Source: Oscillospiraceae bacterium (GTDB taxonomy: Bacteria; Bacillota; Clostridia; Oscillospirales; Oscillospiraceae). Taken from it: a stretch of DNA of 21,224 bases. Position numbers and translations under genes: made by a program. Position 1 is the stretch's first letter. Each line of letters opens with the position of its first letter. The stretch covers positions 1 through 21,224 of the forward strand of contig JAHHSE010000011.1 in assembly GCA_020025395.1 (NCBI GenBank). Direction: 5' to 3'. Shown here piece by piece: positions 6,896 through 14,070 of the stretch. Below the pieces are notes generated by a model. The model worked only from the letters and a program-made list of their open reading frames with translations. It had not been told where the DNA came from and did no database searches.

Positions 6896-7098
6896 TGGAA
6901 CAGAAGAAAATCGACCGCATCAATGAACTGAGCGAGCTTTCCCGACTGCGCAGCCTGACGGAAGAGGAGGTGGCGGAGCGGGCCGCCCTCCGCCGGGAGT
7001 ATATCGATTCTGTCAAGGCCAATCTGGTGGCCCATCTGGACAACACTTATCTGATGCAGCCTGACGGCACCAAAACCAGGCTGAAGAAAAAGCAGTAA
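6895..7098 (+). CDS. DUF896 / UPF0291 (YnzC-like) small protein
   Basis: A 67-residue cytosolic helical protein of the DUF896 family, with the family hallmarks: IDRINELSELSRLRSLTEEE near the N-terminus, ERAALRREYIDSVKANL in the middle and a basic C-terminus (TKTRLKKKQ). The Bacillus relative YnzC is a small helical-hairpin protein; no firm biochemical role is known to me. The ATG at 6895 shares one base with the ylmH stop and has GAGAGG 6 nt upstream; a GTG one codon earlier has poorer spacing. It closes the ABC exporter / ylmH operon and is followed by a strong terminator. Confidence 0.93.
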   Translation: MEQKKIDRINELSELSRLRSLTEEEVAERAALRREYIDSVKANLVAHLDNTYLMQPDGTKTRLKKKQ

Positions 7099-7149
7099 AT
7101 CGGCGGTTTTTGGGCGGTGGGAACAGTCACGGACTTTCTTGACAGACCG

Positions 7150-7187
7150 AAGGCGGCATCCGGAAGCTTCCGGATGCCGCCTTTTTC
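7150..7187 (+). terminator. Strong intrinsic terminator, 34-nt perfect palindrome
   Basis: Positions 7150-7183 form a perfect palindrome centred on AAGCTT, with arms AAGGCGGCATCCGGAAG and its complement, followed by a T-run to 7186. The T-run is only on the + strand, so it terminates the ABC/ylmH/DUF896 operon. The stop codon of spoIIP on the other strand lies a few bases further on. Confidence 0.93.
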
Positions 7188-7194
7188 AGCGGAG

Positions 7195-8352
7195 TCAGGA
7201 CGGGGGGAGAAAGCGGGAGAATTCCTCCCCCGCGGCCCGGGCAAAGAGACGGGCGGCCGCAAGGGCCTCCTCCAGGGTGTTTCCATGAGAGCCAACCTCC
7301 ACCAGCAGAGAGCCGGTGGTGAGATGCTGATTGAAGCGGCTGGTGCGGATGGTAATGGGCCGGGCCAGCGTAGGGGAAATCTCCATCAGCCTGCCCTGAA
7401 TCTTCAGGGCCAGAGTGAGGTTTTTCTGCCAGGCGGGATGCTCCAGGCCGGAATCGTTGCTCCCCACCACCAGCATGACCTGGGCGGTCTCCTGCGCCTG
7501 TCCGGTGGTCATGGTCTTGTAGACCTCCCCGCCTGCACCCACCAGGGCGTCCCGGTGGACATCCAGCACCACCCGGATGGAGGGGTACTGCTCCAGATAT
7601 TTCTCGATCCCGGCCTTGGAGCGGTCATAGGAGCCGCTGTATGCGGGATAATCATAGAGCGCGGTGTCATGGAGGACGGAAAAGCCCATTTCGGTCAAAA
7701 TCCCGGCCATTTCATCCCCCACCCGAATCATATTGTATCGGCTGTCCACCGTTCGGGAGGTATCGCTGGGGGTGTAGACATCCGAGCCATCCATGGTATA
7801 GGCCTCGGTGCCATGGGTGTGCATGATGAGGATCTGGGGTCCCTCCGCCGGAAAGGTGATATCCACGGGGTCCGCCGCCAGAGAGGCCACATCCACCGCC
7901 TGACTGGTGGTATTGTTCACCGAGAGGGACTGGGCGGACAAAAAGCTGTCCTCATGCTTCCAGGTTTTGGGGAGAATATCGTCCGGGGCGGTGGTGACCT
8001 GGGGCAGCCGGGTCAAGTCCTGGGGGTCATCCGGCTCAGGCATGGGGCTGGGCGCCGGGGCGGCAAGGGCCTTTTCCAGCTGCTCCCGTCCGGCGGTCAG
8101 CCAGGGGGACTGGCGCACCGCCAGCCAGCCCCAGCGGTTCAATAAGGTGTCTTTCTCCGGGGGGAGCTGGGTCAGTTCCGCCGACAGGGCGGCAGCCACA
8201 AAGGCCGGGCTGTCCCCCAGAATCCGAATGGTCTCTCCCGCGCCGGAAAAATCTGTGGTGAGGCTCAAAACCCATAGAGCCATTGTGGCCAGGAAGAGAG
8301 CGGTCCCCCGGCGCAGACTGCGGATAAATCCTCCTTGTCCCCTTTTTTTCAT
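7195..8352 (-). CDS. spoIIP: Stage II sporulation protein P (SpoIIP)
   Basis: A 385-residue membrane-anchored cell-wall hydrolase needed for septal peptidoglycan thinning and engulfment, working with SpoIID and SpoIIM in the DMP complex. A basic N-terminus (KKRGQGGFIRSLRRG) leads into one transmembrane span (about 16-33), then a Pro-rich linker (about 97-110). The catalytic amidase/endopeptidase domain begins near 172 with ILIMHTHGTEAY (H178, H180 and E183), followed by VVLDVHRDAL (H266) and LLVEVGSHGNT (E352, H356), consistent with a zinc-dependent amidase fold. The ATG has AGGAGG about 8 nt upstream on the - strand. It follows the MATE gene by 66 nt with no terminator seen. In many spore formers spoIIP follows gpr; that neighbour is missing here. 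Confidence 0.96.
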   Translation of the reverse strand: MKKRGQGGFIRSLRRGTALFLATMALWVLSLTTDFSGAGETIRILGDSPAFVAAALSAELTQLPPEKDTLLNRWGWLAVRQSPWLTAGREQLEKALAAPAPSPMPEPDDPQDLTRLPQVTTAPDDILPKTWKHEDSFLSAQSLSVNNTTSQAVDVASLAADPVDITFPAEGPQILIMHTHGTEAYTMDGSDVYTPSDTSRTVDSRYNMIRVGDEMAGILTEMGFSVLHDTALYDYPAYSGSYDRSKAGIEKYLEQYPSIRVVLDVHRDALVGAGGEVYKTMTTGQAQETAQVMLVVGSNDSGLEHPAWQKNLTLALKIQGRLMEISPTLARPITIRTSRFNQHLTTGSLLVEVGSHGNTLEEALAAARLFARAAGEEFSRFLPPS

Positions 8353-8418
8353 TGTCGTCTCCTCCTTGGTATCCGTCAGATAGAGAAGGATATGCGGGGA
8401 GCGTGTGGGAAAGAACCC

Positions 8419-9789
8419 TTATTTTTGGGGATCGCCCCCGTCCAGCCGCCTGCAGGACTTCCGCCAGTGCCCGGAGTGAATATAGCCGCCGTAGATGAAG
8501 ATGGACACAGAGGGGGCGGCCACCCAGGCCAGCGCCACACCGATGAGCTGAAGATTCAGGGTGTAGGAGAAAAAGAAGGCCAGAGGCAGGCGGATGACAT
8601 ACTGGACCAGGACGGTTTGCAGGACAGGAAAGAGCGTATTGCCCGCCCCCCGGACAAAGCCTGTGGGGGATTGTACCGCCGCCATGAGGGGATAGAGGGC
8701 GGTCACCCACCGGAGATAGGTGGTGGACAGGGCCAGGACCTCGGGATCCCTGTTAAAGATCCCCGCAAGCCGGGGGGCGAGAAGAAGAACCAGAACGGCG
8801 ATGACCAGTCCCATGGAGACGGCCAGACGGTTCCCCGCCTTTCGGCCCTCCACGGCACGGGCCTCGTTTCCCACCCCGAAATTCTGGGAGGCGAAGGCGG
8901 AGACCGCGTCCCCTACCGCGGTAGCGGGGAGGGCGGCAAAGGCGTCAATGCGAAGACCGATCCCATAGGCGGTGGAGGCGGTCAGTCCGAAGGAATTGGC
9001 AATGCCGGAGAGGGTGAGCTGGGCGGCGGTGAGAAGAAGCTGCTGTAAGGCGGTGGGAAGTCCCAGAGAGAGGAGGTCCCTTACATCCTCCTTGTGAAGG
9101 GTAAAGGAGGAGAGCCGAAAATCCACCACATGGCGGTTTTTGCGAAAATAGGCAATTCCCATCAGGAAGGAAACCGCCTGCGCCGCTACGGTGGCCAGGG
9201 CCAGCCCCGCCGCCTCCAACCGGGTGAAGGTGAGGAAAAACCAGTCCAGAGCCACATTCACCAGAGTGGAGATGATCACAAAATACAGGCTGCTTTTGGA
9301 ATCCCCGAAGCCTCTCTGCAAAGCGTTTATCAGGCTGTAGCCCATGGTAAACACAGAGCCTGCAAATACGATGCGGAGATAAGCGGACGCTCCGGCAAAG
9401 GCCTGCGGAGGGGTCTGAATCAAACGCAGGATGAGTGGGGTGCACAGGATGCCCAAAACGGAGAGGACGGCAGAGCCAATGGCATAGAGGGTAATGGCGG
9501 TGTTGGCGCTTTGCCGGGTGTCCTCCTCCCGCCCCATCCCATGCCGCCGGCCGATGAGGATGCTCACCCCGATGCTCATCCCGTTCACCGTCCGAAGCAG
9601 GACATTCATCACCGGTCCGCAGACCGAGACGGCGGCCTGCCCCGACAGGCCCAGATATTTTCCGGCGAAGAAAAGGTCTACCGCGTTGTACATGGCCTGA
9701 AAAATCATGGCCTGAACCAGAGGAAGGGCGAAGAGAAGGATATGCTTTCGGGGGTCGCCCTGTGTGAGATCGTGTTGTAAAACGGCCAA
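8419..9789 (-). CDS. MATE-family multidrug/sodium antiporter
   Basis: A 456-residue protein with about twelve hydrophobic segments in two homologous halves, the MATE (multi antimicrobial extrusion) architecture. Family-like stretches include LLFALPLVQAMIFQAMYNAVDLFFAGKY near the N-terminus and GLPTALQQLLLTAAQ at the start of the second half. It should export cationic compounds in exchange for Na+ or H+; the substrate is unknown. A longer frame starts upstream at 9855, but GGGAGG lies 7-8 nt before a TTG at 9789 and the extra 22 residues look unrelated to the family, so TTG is chosen. It is probably co-transcribed with spoIIP downstream. Confidence 0.92.
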   Translation of the reverse strand: MAVLQHDLTQGDPRKHILLFALPLVQAMIFQAMYNAVDLFFAGKYLGLSGQAAVSVCGPVMNVLLRTVNGMSIGVSILIGRRHGMGREEDTRQSANTAITLYAIGSAVLSVLGILCTPLILRLIQTPPQAFAGASAYLRIVFAGSVFTMGYSLINALQRGFGDSKSSLYFVIISTLVNVALDWFFLTFTRLEAAGLALATVAAQAVSFLMGIAYFRKNRHVVDFRLSSFTLHKEDVRDLLSLGLPTALQQLLLTAAQLTLSGIANSFGLTASTAYGIGLRIDAFAALPATAVGDAVSAFASQNFGVGNEARAVEGRKAGNRLAVSMGLVIAVLVLLLAPRLAGIFNRDPEVLALSTTYLRWVTALYPLMAAVQSPTGFVRGAGNTLFPVLQTVLVQYVIRLPLAFFFSYTLNLQLIGVALAWVAAPSVSIFIYGGYIHSGHWRKSCRRLDGGDPQK

Positions 9790-9819
9790 GAATTGGCACC
9801 TCCCTGGAAACAGAATAAA

Positions 9820-9848
9820 ATGGTATACCGTTAATGATATCATGACAA
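9820..9848 (-). promoter_or_regulatory. Candidate promoter for the MATE-spoIIP unit
   Basis: On the - strand TTGTCA (9848-9843), a 17-nt spacer and TACCAT (9825-9820). The -35 is good and the -10 weak. The short palindromes TGATATCA and GGTATACC lie in the spacer and over the -10 and could bind a regulator. Confidence 0.4.
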
Positions 9849-9944
9849 GAAACATGGAACAAGCTCAAAATCCACCAAAGAGAGCCTTCTTTCCGGCGGA
9901 ATCTCCTGTACAACAGACAGGGACCGTTTAAAATTCTATTCAGT

Positions 9945-9974
9945 TTCCTCTGAAAACGGAGGATATGATATAAT
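9945..9974 (+). promoter_or_regulatory. Candidate promoter of a small transcript
   Basis: A perfect -10 TATAAT lies at 9969-9974. The best -35 is TTCCTC at 9945-9950 with an 18-nt spacer, which is poor. A perfect inverted repeat TTCCGTC-CT-GACGGAA lies at 9990-10005, downstream of the expected start and just before a ribosome binding site. Confidence 0.4.
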
Positions 9975-10018
9975 ACGGCAGGAAGAATGTTCCGTCCTGA
10001 CGGAAAGGAGACGCTGAC

Positions 10019-10108
10019 ATGAATGGGGTCGGAGAGGGGGGATATCACCTTGTTTCCGAAGGGGACCAGGCATTTCTACCGTCGGGAAAACACCGCCGGA
10101 TCTTTTAA
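10019..10108 (+). CDS. Possible 29-residue small ORF
   Basis: ATG at 10019 is preceded by AAAGGAG with 8-nt spacing and opens a 29-codon frame (MNGVGEGGYHLVSEG, then DQAFLPSGKHRRIF). It lies in a candidate transcription unit with TATAAT at 9969-9974 and a terminator at 10181-10216. The peptide is hydrophilic with a basic end and is not recognised. It could be a small protein, a leader peptide or chance; the transcript itself could be a small RNA. The rest of 9790-10361 shows no convincing larger gene. Confidence 0.35.
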   Translation: MNGVGEGGYHLVSEGDQAFLPSGKHRRIF

Positions 10109-10180
10109 AAACGGATACCTCCCCTTGATACCGGCAAAGTATCCCTGACCCATCCATGGAGAAGAGGAATTTCATGGGGC

Positions 10181-10216
10181 GAAAAAGCAGTAAAGCTTCC
10201 GATCTGCTGCTTTTTC
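10181..10216 (+). terminator. Intrinsic terminator of the small transcript
   Basis: A perfect 10-bp stem GAAAAAGCAG (10181-10190) / CTGCTTTTTC (10207-10216), with the T-tract in the right arm. It ends any transcript from the 9969 promoter, about 240 nt long, before the degV promoter. The A-tract in the left arm means it could also act on the - strand. Confidence 0.65.
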
Positions 10217-10264
10217 TAAACCCCGGCCCCCTCCCCTGAAAATGGGAAAGAAAGAAAAAAGTGC

Positions 10265-10293
10265 TTGCGCATTTTTTCCCCGGGCCTTATAAT
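10265..10293 (+). promoter_or_regulatory. Sigma-A promoter for degV
   Basis: -35 TTGCGC (10265-10270), a 17-nt spacer and -10 TATAAT (10288-10293), with a leader of about 60 nt before the ATG at 10362. Confidence 0.8.
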
Positions 10294-10361
10294 GGGCTTT
10301 AAGTAACAGAACAATGTTATTTCACAGGACGAATAAATGGAACGGAAAGGGGAAACCCAGT

Positions 10362-11204
10362 ATGATTAAAATCGTGACCGACAGCACCTCGGACCTCCGT
10401 CCGGAACGGGCCCGGGAACTGGGGGTGGAGGTTCTCCCCCTCCTGGTTCATTTTGGAGAAGAGGTCTACCGGGACGGGATCGACCTGACCACGGAGGCAT
10501 TTTATGAAAAGCTCTCCAAGGCCGAGACCCTGCCCACCACCTCCCAAATCAACCCGGAGGTCTTTACCGCCGCCTTCCAGAAGCATCTGGATCAGGGGGA
10601 TGAGGTGCTGGGGATTTTTCTCTCCTCAGAGATGTCCGGGACCTGTCAATCCGCCATGATCGCCAAGGATATGCTGGAGAGTGACCGGGTGCAGGTGGTG
10701 GATTCCCGCACTGTCACCTTCGCCTTGGGGCTTTTGGTGGAGCAGGCCTGTATCCTGCGGGACCGGGGCTTGAGCCTGGAGGCCCTCACCCGGGAAATCA
10801 CTGCGCTGACCCGGCGGATTCGGCTGGTGGCGGTGGTGGATACCCTCAAATATCTGAAAATGGGGGGACGGATCTCAGCGGCCTCCGCCATGGTGGGGGG
10901 ACTTTTGGGAATCTCCCCCATTGTGTGCATCCGGGATGGAAGGGTGGAGTCTGCCGGAAAGGTCCGGGGGAGAAAGGCGGGCTTTGCCTGGATTCGGGAG
11001 GAGCTGGGCCGCTGCCCCGCCGACCTCAGCCTGCCCATTGGCTTTGGGCACACCAATGTACCTCAGGCCCTGAAGGAGAACATGGATTATTTCTCCGACC
11101 TGGCGGAGGCCGCTCCCCTGGTCTCTGTGGGAAATATCGGCTCTGTGGTGGGGACTCATGCGGGACCTGGAGCCACCGGACTGACCTATTTTGAGAAGGA
11201 ATAA
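10362..11204 (+). CDS. DegV-family fatty-acid-binding protein (FakB-like)
   Basis: A 280-residue cytosolic protein of the DegV/FakB family, which holds a fatty acid while it is phosphorylated by the kinase FakA. Hallmarks are the start MIKIVTDSTSDL (1-12), TTSQ (59-62), the SSEMSGTCQSA segment (88-98), the LKYLKMGGRIS motif (162-172) and the C-terminal HTN (230-232) and GTHAGPG (264-270). Length and motifs are complete. The ATG at 10362 is used because GGAAAGGGG lies upstream and the family starts there; an earlier in-frame start at 10314 has no support. No fakA is in this window. It has its own promoter and terminator, so it is monocistronic. Confidence 0.95.
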   Translation: MIKIVTDSTSDLRPERARELGVEVLPLLVHFGEEVYRDGIDLTTEAFYEKLSKAETLPTTSQINPEVFTAAFQKHLDQGDEVLGIFLSSEMSGTCQSAMIAKDMLESDRVQVVDSRTVTFALGLLVEQACILRDRGLSLEALTREITALTRRIRLVAVVDTLKYLKMGGRISAASAMVGGLLGISPIVCIRDGRVESAGKVRGRKAGFAWIREELGRCPADLSLPIGFGHTNVPQALKENMDYFSDLAEAAPLVSVGNIGSVVGTHAGPGATGLTYFEKE

Positions 11205-11208
11205 AAAA

Positions 11209-11248
11209 ATCGGTCCCCAAGCCCTGTGCTTTGGGACCGATGTTTTTT
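11209..11248 (+). terminator. Intrinsic terminator after degV
   Basis: The 9-bp stem ATCGGTCCC (11209-11217) / GGGACCGAT (11233-11241) is extended by CAA/TTG-type pairs, and followed by TTTTTT at 11243-11248. Confidence 0.9.
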
Positions 11249-11299
11249 GATACAGGGATGTGCGCTCACCCACTCAAAGCAATGGAAAGGAGAACAAAC

Positions 11300-11668
11300 A
11301 TGGATTTAGAAGCCTATTGGAAGGCTGTGCTGACACAGGATGAAGAGGGGATGAAGCCCTTTTTTGCCCCAGATGCCCTTGTCAAATGGCACAATACCAA
11401 TGAGTGCTTTTCGGCGGAGGAGTTTATCCGGGCCAACTGCGCCTATCCGGGGAACTGGGATGGGGAGATTCAGCGGGTGGAAGAGATGGGGGATCTCATT
11501 GTGACGGTGGTTCGTGTGTTCTCCCGTGAGGAGCCGGATTCTCTTCATGTGACCTCACTGATCCGGATAGAGGGCGATAAAATCGCCTCTCTGGATGAAT
11601 ACTGGGGAGAGGACGGCCCGCCGCCCCAGTGGCGGCAGGATCTCAGGCTGGGCAGGCCCATCCTGTAA
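11300..11668 (+). CDS. SnoaL/NTF2-like domain protein
   Basis: A 122-residue cytosolic protein with the pattern of the NTF2-like / SnoaL-like superfamily. It begins with a helix (LEAYWKAVLTQDEEGMKPFF), followed by APDALVKWHNTNECFSAEEF and a run of alternating beta-strand segments, ending with IRIEGDKIASLDEYWGEDGPPP. Members are small cone-shaped proteins, some enzymes and some ligand-binding, so the function cannot be named; proteins with this WHNTNE pattern are often found as unannotated single genes in clostridia. The ATG has AAAGGAG 7 nt upstream. It lies between the degV terminator and the lipid kinase promoter; no clear promoter of its own was found. Confidence 0.8.
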   Translation: MDLEAYWKAVLTQDEEGMKPFFAPDALVKWHNTNECFSAEEFIRANCAYPGNWDGEIQRVEEMGDLIVTVVRVFSREEPDSLHVTSLIRIEGDKIASLDEYWGEDGPPPQWRQDLRLGRPIL

Positions 11669-11685
11669 GAACCTTCACTCCGCTC

Positions 11686-11714
11686 TTGTCAAGGGAGGGG
11701 CCAAGTAGTACAAT
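11686..11714 (+). promoter_or_regulatory. Sigma-A promoter for the lipid kinase
   Basis: -35 TTGTCA (11686-11691), a 17-nt spacer and -10 TACAAT (11709-11714), followed by a short leader and a GGGAGGG ribosome binding site. Confidence 0.8.
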
Positions 11715-11747
11715 GATGGCACAAGCCAAAGGGAGGGAGTGTTCTCC

Positions 11748-12653
11748 TTGAAACGACTGCTGTTTATTTATAACCTCCATGCCGGGAAGGGACAGATCCG
11801 CACCCATCTCAGCGGTATTCTGGATGCCCTGGGAAAGGAGGGCTGGCTCATCACGGTCTGGCCTACCCGCGGACCGGGGGATGCCACCCGTGCGGCCTCA
11901 GATCTGGGGAAGGACTTTGACCGGGTGGTCTGCTGCGGAGGGGACGGGACCCTGAATGAGACGGTGTCCGGTCTGGCTGCCCTGAAAGACCCCCCTGTAT
12001 TGGGATACATTCCCGCCGGGACCACCAATGACTTCTCCCGAAATCTGGGTCTTCCCAAGGGGATGGAAAAAGCCGCCGCCACAGCGGCTGCCGGTGTGCC
12101 CAAGGCCTGTGATATCGGGGACTTTAACGGGCGCACCTTTGTATATGTGGCGGCCTTTGGGGCCTTTACCGATGTGGCCTACGGCACCCCCCAAACCTTT
12201 AAAAATGTCTTTGGCCACCTGGCCTACCTGATTGAGGGGGCGACCAGGCTTGGCTCTCTCAAGCCCTATACCATCCGGGCAGAGTATGACGGAGGGAAAA
12301 TCGAGGGAGACTTTCTCTACGGCATGGTGAGCAACACCGTTTCCGTAGGAGGATTTCAGGGCCTGCCCAGGGACCGGGTGAAGCTGGACGACGGTCTTTT
12401 TGAGGTGATTTTGGTGAAGAATCCCACCAGGCCCCAGGATTTGCAGGGGATTGTGATGGGGCTGACCCGGCAGGACCCGGAGGTGAGCAATGGGGCAGTG
12501 ATTGGATTTCGCACCTCAAAGCTCACTGTAACCAGCGCCGTTCCCCTCCCCTGGACCCTGGACGGGGAATATGGGGGCAATCCCACGGTGGCCCAGATCG
12601 AAAACCGGTATCAGGCCCTGCGGATTGTCCACGGGGAGACGGGGTCAGAATAA
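11748..12653 (+). CDS. Diacylglycerol kinase family protein (DagK/YegS-like lipid kinase)
   Basis: A 301-residue soluble or peripheral lipid kinase. The N-terminal catalytic domain has LFIYNLHAGKG (5-15), the nucleotide-binding GGDGT (64-68) and PAGTTNDF (89-96). The second, all-beta domain has DDGLFEV (214-220) and LDGE (271-274), all conserved in the DagK/YegS/BmrU family. It should phosphorylate diacylglycerol or a related lipid with ATP, recycling diacylglycerol to phosphatidic acid. A GTG at 11739 gives three more residues, but GGGAGGG is too close to it; the TTG at 11748 has good spacing. No terminator was found before the next gene, so readthrough into the AI-2E gene is possible. Confidence 0.93.
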   Translation: MKRLLFIYNLHAGKGQIRTHLSGILDALGKEGWLITVWPTRGPGDATRAASDLGKDFDRVVCCGGDGTLNETVSGLAALKDPPVLGYIPAGTTNDFSRNLGLPKGMEKAAATAAAGVPKACDIGDFNGRTFVYVAAFGAFTDVAYGTPQTFKNVFGHLAYLIEGATRLGSLKPYTIRAEYDGGKIEGDFLYGMVSNTVSVGGFQGLPRDRVKLDDGLFEVILVKNPTRPQDLQGIVMGLTRQDPEVSNGAVIGFRTSKLTVTSAVPLPWTLDGEYGGNPTVAQIENRYQALRIVHGETGSE

Positions 12654-12656
12654 AAA

Positions 12657-12713
12657 GTTTTCCACATGGAATTCATATTCTGTGGAAAACAGAAGGGGAA
12701 ATCCGGATATAAT
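12657..12713 (+). promoter_or_regulatory. Inverted DnaA-box-like repeat and -10 before the AI-2E gene
   Basis: GTTTTCCACA (12657-12666) and TGTGGAAAAC (12681-12690) form a perfect 10-bp inverted repeat with a 14-nt spacer. Each arm contains TTTTCCACA, one base from the DnaA box TTATCCACA. A perfect -10 TATAAT follows at 12708-12713, but there is no recognisable -35 at 16-18 nt; the inverted repeat occupies that place. This looks like an operator. No T-run follows, so it is not a terminator. Confidence 0.5.
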
Positions 12714-12743
12714 AGAAAATAAGAGATGAGTAGGAGGGGCGTT

Positions 12744-13892
12744 GTGGATAAACATGAACTTTCCTGGCAGGACCGTGGAAAACTTTGGTTTCGCATGGGG
12801 ATACGGCTGATTCTCACTCTGGTGGTGCTGGTGTTTCTGGTGGTGCTGGGAAAGCCCCTCATCAGCCTCTTTTTTCCTTTTGTACTGGCGATGATGATGG
12901 CATGGCTGCTCAATCCGGCGGTCCATTTCCTGCAAAAGAAGCTGGGAGGCTCCCGGAGTCTGCTCTCCATGCTGATCCTCTTTCTGCTGTTCGCCCTGGC
13001 GGGAGCGGCCTTATTTATGGTGAACTATCAGATTTTTGTGGAGATCCGAAATCTGGTGAATGACTGGCAGTCCATCTGGAGCAGCTTCCTTTTGGCTCTG
13101 GAGCGAATCGGGACGCTGGGGCAGAGCTGGTTCTCCTATCTGCCCCAAGAGGTGGGGACGCTGGCGGATCGGCTGATCACCAGTCTGATCACCTGGGCGC
13201 AGGATGTGATTCCCGCCCTGGTCTCCGCCACGGCATCCTGGGCGGGGACGGCGGCCATCAAGCTCCCCTCCTTTGGGGTTGCCACCGTGGTCTTTATCAT
13301 GGGGAGCTATTTTATTATGGCGGATTATCCCCATCTCCGCTATCTGGTCATTGAGCGGATGTCGGCAGATACCCTGGGCCTGCTCCGCTTTATTAAGCAT
13401 ACCGCCGCCACAGCTCTGGGGGGCTATGTCAAGGCCGAGCTTATTCTCTCTGTCGGGGTCTTTTTTATCCTTCTGGTGGGATTTTTCCTCATTGGACAGA
13501 GCTACGCCCTCCTGCTGGCCCTCCTGCTGGCGGTGATGGATTTTATCCCCATCATCGGGGCGGGGACCGTGATGGTGCCCTGGGCGGTGGTGAGTTTCTT
13601 CACCCAGGATCTGCGTACCGCGGTGGAGCTGATGGCCATTTGGGGGGTCATCCTTCTCTTCCGTCGGGTGGCGGAGCCTAAAGTGGTGGGCAATCAGACA
13701 GGCCTCTCTCCCATCCTCTCCCTGGTCAGCATCTATGTGGGTATGAAGGTGGCAGGGGTGTGGGGCATGATCTTTGGCCCTGTGGTTGTTCTGGTGATTA
13801 TCAATGTGTGCCGGGCCGGGGTTTTTGACGGACCGGTGGCTGATGTGAGGATGGCCGTGGCCGATCTTCGGGCGGTTCTCCGCAATCGATAA
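12744..13892 (+). CDS. AI-2E family permease, possibly sporulation protein YtvI
   Basis: A 382-residue integral membrane protein of the AI-2E (PF01594) family. Two hydrophobic helices occur near the N-terminus (about 20-57) and one at 72-94. A non-membrane stretch of about 95-170 follows, and then a C-terminal block of membrane segments (about 173-193, 232-285 and 295-360). Signature motifs are DFIPIIGAGTVMVPW (266-280) and EPKVVGNQTGLSP (311-323). Family members include the sporulation protein YtvI of Bacillus and transport-like proteins with unproven substrates; YtvI is a reasonable guess in a spore former. The GTG at 12744 is chosen because AGGAGG lies 6 nt upstream; an ATG at 12726 overlaps that site. 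Confidence 0.9.
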   Translation: MDKHELSWQDRGKLWFRMGIRLILTLVVLVFLVVLGKPLISLFFPFVLAMMMAWLLNPAVHFLQKKLGGSRSLLSMLILFLLFALAGAALFMVNYQIFVEIRNLVNDWQSIWSSFLLALERIGTLGQSWFSYLPQEVGTLADRLITSLITWAQDVIPALVSATASWAGTAAIKLPSFGVATVVFIMGSYFIMADYPHLRYLVIERMSADTLGLLRFIKHTAATALGGYVKAELILSVGVFFILLVGFFLIGQSYALLLALLLAVMDFIPIIGAGTVMVPWAVVSFFTQDLRTAVELMAIWGVILLFRRVAEPKVVGNQTGLSPILSLVSIYVGMKVAGVWGMIFGPVVVLVIINVCRAGVFDGPVADVRMAVADLRAVLRNR

Positions 13893-13893
13893 G

Positions 13894-13947
13894 AAAAGGC
13901 TCACCGCCCAAAAAGGGTCTTCATTTTTGGATCGGTGAGCCTTTTTT
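13894..13947 (+). terminator. Intrinsic terminator after the AI-2E gene
   Basis: A stem AAAAGGCTCACCG (13894-13906) / CGGTGAGCC plus T's (13933-13947), 13 bp, with a 26-nt loop and TTTTTT. The A-run at the 5' side means it could also act on the - strand. Confidence 0.92.
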
Positions 13948-13950
13948 CAA

Positions 13951-14070
13951 GGGGATTTTTCAAAATCAATGAATTTATAAATCGTGCAAAGAATATTCAT
14001 TATTTGTACATAATTTTTTTCTATTCTTAGTTTACCGAAATAACATACAGAAAACGAAGGAGAGAATACC
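13951..14070 (+). promoter_or_regulatory. AT-rich upstream region of the HtrA-like gene
   Basis: This 120-nt stretch is much more AT-rich than its surroundings. It contains an inverted repeat AATGAAT (13968-13974) / ATTCATT (13995-14001) and a TTGTAC at 14004-14009. No convincing -10 at normal spacing was found, so I cannot place the promoter. A GAAGGAG ribosome binding site precedes the ATG. Confidence 0.35.

Noticed and set aside
9936..10175. 79-codon - strand frame between the MATE gene and degV
   Set aside because: It crosses the TATAAT and terminator of the + strand unit, lacks a ribosome binding site and resembles no family I know.
10174..10239. 21-codon ORF beginning MGRKSSKASDLLLF
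   Set aside because: It spans the terminator stem at 10181-10216, so it would rarely be transcribed in full; its upstream GAGG is weak.
12657..12690. The inverted repeat after the lipid kinase gene as a terminator
   Set aside because: The 10-bp stem is AT-rich and is followed by AGAAGGGG, not a T-run, on the + strand.
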